Below are positions 6,501-12,549 of a stretch of 12,549 bases of DNA, piece after piece. Each line of letters starts with the position of its first letter. Position 1 is the first letter of the stretch. The position numbers and the translations under genes were made by a program. This stretch comes from Calditrichia bacterium (GTDB lineage Bacteria > Calditrichota > Calditrichia > Calditrichales > Calditrichaceae), in NCBI GenBank assembly GCA_027039465.1, contig JALWEA010000236.1, forward strand, positions 1 to 12,549, given 5' to 3'. A model generated the notes under the pieces. It ran no database searches, had not been told where the DNA came from, and saw only the letters and a list, made by a program, of their open reading frames with translations.

Positions 6501-6527
6501 TAACGAATAACGGATATACGAATAACG
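6501..6527 (-). repeat. Right arm of 27-bp inverted repeat
   Basis: This is the partner of 5823-5849, in inverted orientation with a single mismatch. The two arms enclose 651 bp holding all the other palindromic units. The arm lies 72 bp from the end of rnhA. Confidence 0.85.
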
Positions 6528-6598
6528 ATTTTCCCCATTCCGACATTCAACTTTTAACAAATGTCAGAAACTAAATATCGGATTTCGAGGCCAAGAAC

Positions 6599-7054
6599 TT
6601 AATAACGCCGATCCACTAAAGTCGGATGCGCCGCAGCTTGCACGGCCAGCTCGTCGCATCGTTCGTTTTCCGGATGCCCGGCATGACCTTTAACCCAGAC
6701 GAAGGTTACTTTGTGGCGATCCAAAAGTTTTAATAATTGTATCCACAAATCGATGTTTTTGGCTGTTTCGGTTTTATTGCGTTTCCAATTATTGGCGGCC
6801 CAACGCCGTACCCATCCTTTATTAATAGCATCCACTATGTAACGCGAATCCGAATAAACGGTCACTTCGCACGGTTCTTTTAATGCTTCCAGGCCTTTGA
6901 TTATAGCCAGTAATTCCATGCGATTGTTGGTTGTGTTCTTATAGCCTTCCGATAGCTCCTTTTCATGGCCGTTGTATTTTAAAATAACTCCGTAACCTCC
7001 TGGGCCGGGATTTCCCGAACAGGCGCCGTCTGTAAAAATTTCAACTTTCTTCAA
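6599..7054 (-). CDS. rnhA: Ribonuclease HI
   Basis: RNase HI cleaves the RNA strand of RNA-DNA hybrids (R-loops, Okazaki primers) in the cytoplasm. With the TTG start at 7054 the product is 151 residues, close to the ~155 of E. coli RnhA. All catalytic residues are present: D9 (FTDGACSGNPGPGG), E47 (NNRMELLAI), D69 (YSDSRY) and D134, with H124 in GHAGHPENERCDELA. The family's basic handle region is present (WVRRWAANNWKR). I chose TTG because GGAGAG precedes it by about 6 nt and it begins exactly at the first beta strand (MKKVEIFTDG). The longer frame from ATG 7243 would overlap most of the upstream gene's 3' end and adds 63 non-homologous residues. It follows the UPF0316 gene by 28 bp, probably in one operon. 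Confidence 0.95.
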   Translation of the reverse strand: MKKVEIFTDGACSGNPGPGGYGVILKYNGHEKELSEGYKNTTNNRMELLAIIKGLEALKEPCEVTVYSDSRYIVDAINKGWVRRWAANNWKRNKTETAKNIDLWIQLLKLLDRHKVTFVWVKGHAGHPENERCDELAVQAAAHPTLVDRRY

Positions 7055-7082
7055 TGGACTCTCCGTTGTTGAATTCTTATAA

Positions 7083-7652
7083 TTATTTTTTCTTAATAAT
7101 ATCTTTGGGCCAAAGGCGCCTTGACCGACCGGGCAAATAACCGGAATAAGTATTTCGTACATCGGTAATGGAAATAAAAGCCTTGGGATCGAAATTTTTA
7201 ACGATTTCCAAAACTTGTTTAACTTTTTTCCTCGGGGCAACAACGTATAAAAAATCCAGATGCCCTTTTTGGCCGCTGGCCGCCATACTTGTAACGCCGA
7301 ATCCTTCTTCCCGCAAAAGCATACTTAAAGTATGAAAATTGTCCTGCGTTACAATTTGGATGGCCTGAGTTCCCAGGGCCAATTTGTTTTCTATCGTAAT
7401 GCCGGAATAATTACCCAAAGCAAAACCCAACCCGTAAGCCAAATAAGAAACGACATTGGTTAAGTTGTGTAAAACCTGAGTGATGGCAATAAGCCAAATA
7501 ATGACTTCAAAAAAGCCCAATACCCCGGCCAGCAAACGATTGCCTCTGGAAATCATAATAATGCGAATCGTTCCCAGGCTTACGTCGGTCACACGCGCAC
7601 AACAGATTAACAGTGGGATCCACAAATAACTCACGTAAAAATCGTGATTCAT
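7083..7652 (-). CDS. UPF0316 (DUF5698/DUF2179) membrane protein
   Basis: The 189-residue product has three hydrophobic segments in its first half (about 8-26, 40-60, 65-83), with the conserved RVTDVSLGTIRIIMISRG motif (20-37) typical of the DUF5698 membrane domain. A soluble DUF2179 domain follows in the second half (about 100-170, with REEGFGVT and FDPKAFISITDVR). This is the layout of the UPF0316/YebE-like family, whose role is unknown; DUF2179 also occurs at the C-terminus of YitT-type membrane proteins. The ATG at 7652 has SD GAGGG 7 nt upstream. The upstream ATG at 7700 lacks a comparable SD and adds 16 residues before the usual start. It is upstream of rnhA in the same direction. Confidence 0.88.
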   Translation of the reverse strand: MNHDFYVSYLWIPLLICCARVTDVSLGTIRIIMISRGNRLLAGVLGFFEVIIWLIAITQVLHNLTNVVSYLAYGLGFALGNYSGITIENKLALGTQAIQIVTQDNFHTLSMLLREEGFGVTSMAASGQKGHLDFLYVVAPRKKVKQVLEIVKNFDPKAFISITDVRNTYSGYLPGRSRRLWPKDIIKKK

Positions 7653-8067
7653 GGCTTCACCCTCTATTAATTTCTGCAGCGTAAAAATACTAAAAATCAC
7701 AATAGAAAGAAAACATTCAATCCTTGGGATACACAGGGTTTAAAAAAGTTACATTTTGCTTGAATATTTCAGTTTTAATGAAGAATAATCTCCAGTCAAT
7801 GTGCAATATTCTACAGTTATAGGAATGTTTAGCGTTGGTTCGGTTTGGTTGAATGCTAATCAATGGTAAATAACTCGTTGAAAAACAGTTTATTATGGTT
7901 GTGGTGTCAGCCGAATGGCTTTTGTTGGCATGCATCTTGAAGCTTCAAGGGTGAAATCAAAAAAGATAGGGAGAGTAACGAAAGGGGATTATAGTGAATG
8001 TTTACAACTAACTTGAAAGTGAACCACTCAATTAAATCAAAAACAACCAATTAAAGGAGATTTTACA
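7653..8067. other. Gene-free divergent region upstream of the metal locus
   Basis: This 415-bp stretch lies between the divergent UPF0316 gene and the metal-handling genes. A minus-strand frame at 7717-7935 has no recognisable features and is not supported. A perfect 14-bp palindrome lies at 7936-7949. A TATAGT hexamer at 7990-7995 could be a -10 for the rightward genes, but no good -35 precedes it at 16-19 bp, so an activator-dependent promoter is possible. No RNA gene was recognised. Confidence 0.4.
7936..7949. promoter_or_regulatory. Perfect 14-bp palindrome, candidate operator
   Basis: CTTGAAGCTTCAAG is a perfect palindrome 118 bp before the first gene of the metal locus and 41 bp before a possible -10 hexamer (7990-7995). 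Symmetric sites of this size suit dimeric regulators. No regulator gene is in the window, so which protein would bind, if any, is unknown. Confidence 0.3.
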
Positions 8068-8697
8068 ATGAAGAAACAGAATTTATTTTTAACCGCATTA
8101 ACTCTTTTTGCATTTTTAGCCATTAGTTTTGCGCAACCGGCTCTTGCCCAACATAAGGCACCAAAACAGGGCACAAAACGCATGCAGATGATGCAACAGG
8201 AACAAAAGGCTCCCCAAATGATGGGCGCGCAAAAACAAGGTAAAGGCAAAATGATGGGCATGGGTAAAATGATGGGTATGGACAAAATGCAAATGATGAG
8301 CGATCCCGTTATTAAATCATTGCATACTTACGGATGCCCGGGCTTTTTACTGAAAAATGCCGACCAGCTTAATTTAACCGACCAACAGAAACAAACCTTG
8401 AATAAACTCAAACTTGAATTCAAAAAAGCAGCCGTAAAAAATAAAGCGGACATTCAAGTAGCCACTTTGGATATTCAGGAAGTCATGAATTCGAATAATC
8501 CTGATTTTGGCAAAGTCAAAGCAGAAATTAAAAAAATCAATGCTTTACAAGCCGAATTGCATTCCGCCTTTTTGAATACACTGATAAAGGCCCGCAAAAA
8601 CTTAACTGCCGAACAATTATCCAAATTAAATGCTTTGCCTAAAGGCATGCACGGAATGGGCATGCAAGGACACGGCATGATGAACATGATGAAATAA
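8068..8697 (+). CDS. Periplasmic Met-rich Spy/CpxP-like protein
   Basis: The 209-residue product begins with a Sec signal peptide (MKKQ, hydrophobic core, predicted cleavage after ALA-27). Residues 36-78 are very rich in methionine (MQMMQQ, QMMGAQ, KMMGMGKMMGMDKMQMM). Residues 95-190 are a helical domain with two LTxxQ motifs (LTDQQ at 103-107 and LTAEQ at 179-183), the hallmark of the Spy/CpxP/ZraP-CnrX superfamily of periplasmic chaperones and metal sensors. The C-terminus (194-208) is again Met/His/Gly-rich. The Met and His runs could bind Cu(I) or Ag(I), which suits the CopB gene downstream. Its one cysteine (C90) is in TYGCPG. The SD is AAAGGAGA (8053-8060). An intrinsic terminator follows, so this gene may be more strongly expressed than those downstream. 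Confidence 0.85.
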   Translation: MKKQNLFLTALTLFAFLAISFAQPALAQHKAPKQGTKRMQMMQQEQKAPQMMGAQKQGKGKMMGMGKMMGMDKMQMMSDPVIKSLHTYGCPGFLLKNADQLNLTDQQKQTLNKLKLEFKKAAVKNKADIQVATLDIQEVMNSNNPDFGKVKAEIKKINALQAELHSAFLNTLIKARKNLTAEQLSKLNALPKGMHGMGMQGHGMMNMMK

Positions 8698-8721
8698 CGG
8701 TTTGTCAAAGTCAAAACAACG

Positions 8722-8749
8722 GGATGGGGCTTAAGCTCCATCCTTTTTT
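8722..8749 (+). terminator. Intrinsic terminator (or attenuator) between Spy-like and SHOCT genes
   Basis: GGATGGGGC (8722-8730) pairs with GCTCCATCC (8735-8743), one G-T pair, loop TTAA, followed by six T residues (8744-8749). It lies 24 bp after the Spy-like stop and 5 bp before the SHOCT gene SD, so it would end or partly limit transcription into the rest of the metal locus. Confidence 0.8.
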
Positions 8750-8768
8750 CAAAACAAGGAGCAATATC

Positions 8769-9002
8769 ATGATGAACGGATTTGCCGGTTGCGGAGGATG
8801 GTACGGGTCAATATTCGGGATCTTAATTTTAGGATTGATTATCTGGGGCTTTTTTTACATGATCAACCAATCACGGCGTAATGGCTCCAATTCCGACTAC
8901 CCGAAAAAGGATACTTCCGCCATTGAGATTCTCAAAACGCGCTACGCACGAGGTGAAATTTCAAAAGCCGAATTTGAGCGGATGAAAAAAGATTTAATGT
9001 AA
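8769..9002 (+). CDS. Small one-TM SHOCT-domain protein
   Basis: The 77-residue product has a Gly/Cys-rich N-terminus (MMNGFAGCGGW), one transmembrane helix (about 13-32), and a C-terminal SHOCT domain (about 50-77: AIEILKTRYARGEISKAEFE then RMKKDL). SHOCT is a short helical motif found in many small membrane proteins, and such single-TM members are frequent beside copper/heavy-metal efflux genes; their function is unknown. ATG 8769 is preceded by AAGGAGC (8756-8762). An earlier ATG at 8724 lies inside the terminator hairpin and is unlikely. The next gene, copB, starts 91 bp downstream with no terminator seen between. Confidence 0.8.
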   Translation: MMNGFAGCGGWYGSIFGILILGLIIWGFFYMINQSRRNGSNSDYPKKDTSAIEILKTRYARGEISKAEFERMKKDLM

Positions 9003-9093
9003 TTTTATCGGAAATCTCTAATTGGGACTGCCCATTGGCACTCTTGCCGGGCTCTCACTTCGGGATTTCCAACAATAGTAAAAGGGAAAAATA

Positions 9094-11316
9094 ATGAAAG
9101 AACATGAACATCACAATCACGAGGCTTCGGGGCACGAGCATTCTCATGATGAGCATGATCATCAGCGGCAACAAGCTGATAACCACGTGCCGCATCTTCG
9201 TCAAAAACACGAGGAAGAGCACGGCCAGCACCATGCACCTTCTGAAAAACATGAAGAACACGCCCGGCACAACCACAGCGAACATGCCCAACATGCAGAC
9301 CATACAGGACACGAAGGGCATGAAGGACATGAAGGACATGAAGATCATTCGGGGCACAGTCATCATGATCATCACGCCATGATGGTTCGCGATTTTCGTA
9401 AACGATTTTGGATATCGTTAATGATCACGATACCCATTTTGTTACTTTCGCCGATGATTCAGCAATTGCTTGGGCTGGGTACCGCATTACGTTTCAGCGG
9501 GGATCTGGTGCTTTCGTTCATTCTCTCTACGATCGTATTCTTTTACGGCGGTTGGCCATTCTTAACGGGAATGGTTGGGGAGTTGAAGAAAAAAACACCG
9601 GGCATGATGACTTTAATTGCCCTAGCCATAACCGTGGCTTATGTGTACAGCAGTGCGGTGGTTTTTGGTTTGGGCGGCAAAATTTTCTTTTGGGAATTGG
9701 CTACCTTAATTGACATCATGCTATTAGGTCATTGGATTGAAATGAAATCGGTCATGGGTGCCTCCAGAGCTTTGGAAGCTTTGGCCGAATTAATGCCTTC
9801 CGATGCCCATCTTATTAAAGAAGACGGAAGTGTGGAAGACGTGCCGCTTAATGCACTGAAAACCGGGAATCGCATTTTGGTTAAACCGGGTGAAAAAATT
9901 CCGGCGGACGGTGTTGTGGTTGACGGGCAATCTTCCGTAAATGAAGCCATGCTGACCGGAGAGTCGAAACCGGTGGCCAAAAAAGCCGGTGAAAAAGTCA
10001 TCGGTGGGGCCATAAACGGTGAAGGCTCTTTGACCATAGTCGTTGAAAAAACCGGTAAAGATTCGTTTCTGTCGCAAGTTATCGAGCTGGTTCGTCAGGC
10101 GCAGGAAAGTAAATCCAAAACACAGGATTTGGCAGGTCGGGCAGCCTTTTGGCTCACGCTTATTGCTATTCTCGCAGGTGCGGTAACTTTGTTTGTTTGG
10201 TTAGCCGTGGTGCATCAAAGTTTTGCCTTTGCCTTGGAACGCATGGTAACCGTAATGGTCATTACCTGCCCGCATGCATTGGGTTTGGCGGTTCCTTTAG
10301 TCGTGGCTGTTTCCACAGCGATATCCGCCAAAAACGGATTATTAATAAGGGACAGAGCGGCTTTTGAACAAGCCCGTAATCTTAAAGCGGTTATCTTCGA
10401 CAAAACGGGCACCTTAACTTTAGGAAGTTTCGGGATAACGGATACCATTATTTTTGACGAAAACCTGAGTGCCGATGATTTGCTGAGTCGGGCTGCAGCC
10501 GTAGAAGCCCATTCCGAGCATCCCATAGCGCAGGGTATTGTAAAATCGGTAAATAACACTCCGGCGGTTAGTGAATTTACGGCCATACCCGGCAAGGGTG
10601 CCAAAGGTGTGGTTGACGGACAGGAAGTTTTGGTTGTTAGCCCGGGATATTTGCGTGAAAAGAATATTCCGGTAAAAGACGACCGCATCGAACGACTAAG
10701 TGCGCAGGGGAAAACGGTAATTTTTGTTTTAATTAACGGCAAACTAAGCGGTGCGATTGCTTTGGCCGATATCATTCGCGAGGAATCAAAAGAAGCGATT
10801 AAACGCTTTAAAGATATGGGCATTCGAACCATGATGCTTACCGGAGATAATCATTTGGTAGCCAAATGGGTGGCCGATGAGCTGGGCCTTGATGAATATT
10901 TTGCCGAAGTGTTGCCGCACGAAAAAGCTGACAAAGTAAAAGAAGTACAGGCCCGCGGCTTAACCGTTGCCATGACCGGTGACGGTGTGAACGATGCCCC
11001 GGCCCTGGCGCAAGCCGATGTGGGTATTGCCATTGGGGCCGGTACGGATGTTGCGGTTGAAACGGCCGACATCGTTTTGGTGCGCAGTAATCCGTTGGAC
11101 GTGGTAGCGATTATCGGATTAGCCAAAGCCACCTATCGCAAAATGGTACAGAATTTGGCTTGGGCAACCGGCTACAATGCTTTTGCCATTCCGCTGGCAG
11201 CCGGCGTATTGTACAGCTACGGCATTATCCTCAGCCCGGCGATCGGTGCAGTGTTAATGTCTTTAAGTACCGTCATCGTTGCCATCAACGCAAAGTTCTT
11301 AAAAGTGGAAAAATAA
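9094..11316 (+). CDS. copB: CopB-type copper-transporting P1B-ATPase with His-rich N-terminus
   Basis: This 740-residue inner-membrane pump exports copper (or Ag+) at the cost of ATP. The first 94 residues hold 32 histidines (HEHHNHE, GHEHSHDEHDH, tandem GHE) instead of an HMA domain. The core carries TGES (288-291, actuator), CPH (392-394, TM6), DKTGTLT with phosphorylated D436, the HP motif SEHPIAQ (H476-P477) in the nucleotide-binding domain, and GDGVNDAP (629-636). CPH together with YN (694-695, TM7) and MSLST (722-726, TM8) defines the P1B-3 group, whose studied members are Cu+/Cu2+/Ag+ exporters such as Enterococcus and Archaeoglobus CopB. ATG 9094 has SD AAAGGG (9081-9086). The neighbours, Met-rich and secreted Met/His-rich proteins, support copper handling. 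No regulator is nearby. Confidence 0.95.
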   Translation: MKEHEHHNHEASGHEHSHDEHDHQRQQADNHVPHLRQKHEEEHGQHHAPSEKHEEHARHNHSEHAQHADHTGHEGHEGHEGHEDHSGHSHHDHHAMMVRDFRKRFWISLMITIPILLLSPMIQQLLGLGTALRFSGDLVLSFILSTIVFFYGGWPFLTGMVGELKKKTPGMMTLIALAITVAYVYSSAVVFGLGGKIFFWELATLIDIMLLGHWIEMKSVMGASRALEALAELMPSDAHLIKEDGSVEDVPLNALKTGNRILVKPGEKIPADGVVVDGQSSVNEAMLTGESKPVAKKAGEKVIGGAINGEGSLTIVVEKTGKDSFLSQVIELVRQAQESKSKTQDLAGRAAFWLTLIAILAGAVTLFVWLAVVHQSFAFALERMVTVMVITCPHALGLAVPLVVAVSTAISAKNGLLIRDRAAFEQARNLKAVIFDKTGTLTLGSFGITDTIIFDENLSADDLLSRAAAVEAHSEHPIAQGIVKSVNNTPAVSEFTAIPGKGAKGVVDGQEVLVVSPGYLREKNIPVKDDRIERLSAQGKTVIFVLINGKLSGAIALADIIREESKEAIKRFKDMGIRTMMLTGDNHLVAKWVADELGLDEYFAEVLPHEKADKVKEVQARGLTVAMTGDGVNDAPALAQADVGIAIGAGTDVAVETADIVLVRSNPLDVVAIIGLAKATYRKMVQNLAWATGYNAFAIPLAAGVLYSYGIILSPAIGAVLMSLSTVIVAINAKFLKVEK
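9307..9342 (+). repeat. Four tandem 9-bp units coding Gly-His-Glu
   Basis: Within copB, four 9-bp units of the form ggacatgaa (first two with substitutions, last two identical) code GHE repeats at residues 72-83. Being a multiple of three, slippage here would lengthen or shorten the His-rich metal-binding tail without breaking the frame. Confidence 0.8.
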
Positions 11317-11385
11317 AATTTAAAGCCGTTGTGTTTGTTGATGTGGCATTCACGATACATTTAATCTCATAAAGGAGAATTAACC

Positions 11386-12549
11386 ATGCAATTAAACTTA
11401 AAACGAATATTCATGTTAGCGCTATTTCTGGCAGTGGTTGTAAGTTTGCAAAAAAGTTTTGCCGACGATGGCCACTTCCATCCGGATTCATTGACTGCAA
11501 TTACAGTAACCGGGAACGTGATCGTTGATAGCAGTTTCGCGCATGCGCGCTATTTTTTAGATGCAGACAACGATGGTCAGGCGGATTATTTTCTCAATTT
11601 CGGCCCTTGGTGGTACGAACCGGATAGTAGCGGTGCGGTGCGTCCGTCGGACGGCCAAACTGTAACCATCGAAGGTGGGGTAGAAAAAGATGATGAACAT
11701 AATACGTTTTCGGTTATTGTTGTTTATCAAATTGACGGGAAATTTTGGCGCAACCCCACAGAGCCGACATGGGACATGATGGGTGGGCATCAAAACGGGA
11801 TGGGCCACCATAACAATATGGGCTTTGCATTCGGTTGGATGCATGACTCTTTGCGTACGGTTGCCCTGAGCGGAACGGTGATTGCGGATACGACATTTGT
11901 TTTTACTAATTTTTATTTGGACACCAATTCCGACAGCTTACCGGATTATTTTTTGAATTTCGGGCCGCCTTGGTACCAACCTGCAAACGGAATACAACGC
12001 CCCCGAAACGGAGATTTTATTAATTTAACTGCCGGACTTCTGAAAAATCATGAAATTCCCATGCTCCTTGTGTACACACTAAACGGACAAGAATGGCGTG
12101 ATTCTACGGTATTTGGTCCGCATTTCGGAGGCGGCTGGATTTACGAGAATATGAAAGAAGGGCGTTATATTTATTCTCCCTTTGATTCGCTGGATGGAAT
12201 GTTTGTACATCCCGGCTGGAAAAACGGCATGGGGCACGGCCATAACGGAGGCATGATGTCCGATAGTTTGTTTGCACAAATATTGGAAGTTTTCCCACAA
12301 AATATTCCGAATAGAGGCCAGAATCATGTACTGGCCGGTTATGAAATTGCCATGTTCAATCCCGACGGAAGCAATAATATGTGGATGGACGGCATGAACG
12401 GCGGACATATAAATTTCAATTCAAATGTCGACTACAAACTTCATTACACGGATATTCAATTACAGGGTGAACGCATTAACGAAGCGACAATTGAAGTTAA
12501 ATATTGGGATGATCGGTCGCAAAGCTGGGTTTCAGTTTCAGATGCCGTT
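11386..12549 (+). CDS. Secreted protein with duplicated domain and Met/His-rich loops (3' end beyond window)
   Basis: The frame is open to the window end, giving 388 residues of a longer protein. It starts with a signal peptide (MQLNLKRIFMLALFLAVVVS, likely cleaved after about residue 26). Two ~85-residue repeats follow (about 37-122 and 157-239), sharing V/LxGxVIxD, YFLDxDxDGxxDYFLNFGPxWY and an IxGxxWR-type end. The segment D59xDxDGxxD67 and its copy D179xNxDxxxD187 resemble calcium-binding DxDxDG loops. Met/His/Gly-rich stretches lie at about 131-153 (GGHQNGMGHHNNMG), 281-291 (GMGHGHNGGMM) and 342-351 (MWMDGMNGGH). The end (GERINEATIEVKYWDDRSQS) looks like the start of a beta-rich domain. 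ATG 11386 has SD AAAGGAGA (11371-11378), 69 bp after copB with no terminator. I do not recognise the family; metal binding is inferred from composition and context. Confidence 0.8.
   Translation, partial: MQLNLKRIFMLALFLAVVVSLQKSFADDGHFHPDSLTAITVTGNVIVDSSFAHARYFLDADNDGQADYFLNFGPWWYEPDSSGAVRPSDGQTVTIEGGVEKDDEHNTFSVIVVYQIDGKFWRNPTEPTWDMMGGHQNGMGHHNNMGFAFGWMHDSLRTVALSGTVIADTTFVFTNFYLDTNSDSLPDYFLNFGPPWYQPANGIQRPRNGDFINLTAGLLKNHEIPMLLVYTLNGQEWRDSTVFGPHFGGGWIYENMKEGRYIYSPFDSLDGMFVHPGWKNGMGHGHNGGMMSDSLFAQILEVFPQNIPNRGQNHVLAGYEIAMFNPDGSNNMWMDGMNGGHINFNSNVDYKLHYTDIQLQGERINEATIEVKYWDDRSQSWVSVSDAV

Larger units (their letters stand above)
5775..6598. other. Gene-free mosaic of palindromes and repeats
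   Basis: I find no plausible gene in these 824 bp. The left edge (5789-5822) has degenerate tandem gttaag units. A 27-bp inverted repeat bounds 5823-6527. Inside are a GTCATTGCGA-type palindromic unit (5911-6048), a second hairpin unit (6061-6157), a strong 12-bp hairpin (6181-6207) and two ~50-bp direct repeats (6327-6376, 6395-6445). The units resemble dispersed intergenic repeats (REP/MITE-like) seen in many environmental bacteria. The region sits between the ends of two convergent operons, a common refuge for such elements. Confidence 0.7.

Noticed and set aside
5775..6598. CRISPR array
   Set aside because: The repeats are few, diverged, inverted and irregularly spaced, and no cas genes are nearby.
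7055..7243. 63-residue N-terminal extension of RNase HI starting at ATG 7243
   Set aside because: It lies mostly over the 3' end of the UPF0316 gene in another frame. A TTG with SD at 7054 starts right at the conserved first strand and gives the normal length.
7717..7935. 72-residue minus-strand frame in the gene-free region
   Set aside because: No SD, no recognisable motif, and composition typical of translated non-coding AT-rich DNA.
8724..8768. Earlier ATG start for the SHOCT protein
   Set aside because: It lies inside the terminator hairpin and lacks an SD. ATG 8769 has AAGGAGC just upstream.
9055..9375. Minus-strand Met/Phe-rich frame
   Set aside because: It is the antisense of the His-rich CopB N-terminus: CAT codons read as ATG on the other strand.
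10215..10832. 205-residue minus-strand frame within copB
   Set aside because: A shadow of the strongly supported P-type ATPase frame; no recognisable domain or SD.

Overview
The window looks like chromosome from a Gram-negative bacterium of moderate GC content. It encodes the Sec accessory protein YajC, a periplasmic Spy/CpxP-like protein with a Sec signal peptide, and Shine-Dalgarno-led genes. I cannot fix the phylum from sequence alone. Gene content and style (strong SD on rpsU, glycine-rich RRM protein, secreted repeat protein) would fit the FCB group or Calditrichota, but that is a low-confidence guess.

Layout. Positions 1-126 are the right end of an ISL3-family insertion sequence: the transposase C-terminus plus a terminal repeat. 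It stops 38 bp before a housekeeping cluster tgt-yajC-fmt (165-2581), which is followed by a small rpsU gene (2711-2890) whose Shine-Dalgarno can pair with an upstream CCUCC/U tract. A bidirectional terminator (2932-2963) separates rpsU from a convergent RRM RNA-binding protein gene (2983-3309, minus). A divergent pair of genes then runs to the right (3593-5774): a membrane-anchored, reductive-dehalogenase-like corrinoid/iron-sulfur protein and, 19 bp later, a creatininase-family amidohydrolase. About 820 bp of non-coding DNA (5775-6598) is built from palindromes and direct repeats nested inside a 27-bp inverted repeat. On the minus strand come rnhA (RNase HI, TTG start) and the UPF0316/DUF2179 membrane protein gene upstream of it.

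After a 415-bp gene-free stretch, the right third (8068-12549) is a metal-handling locus on the plus strand. It holds a Met-rich periplasmic Spy-like protein, a one-TM SHOCT protein, a CopB-type (CPH) copper-transporting P-type ATPase with 32 histidines in its first 94 residues, and the first 388 residues of a secreted protein with a duplicated domain and Met/His/Gly-rich loops. Together they suggest export of copper (or silver) from the cytoplasm with Met/His-rich envelope proteins that could bind or sense the exported metal. No metal regulator gene lies inside the window.

The items most worth a second look are the rpsU leader, the nested palindromic intergenic region, the TM-anchored RdhA-like/creatininase pair, and the secreted duplicated protein at the right edge.
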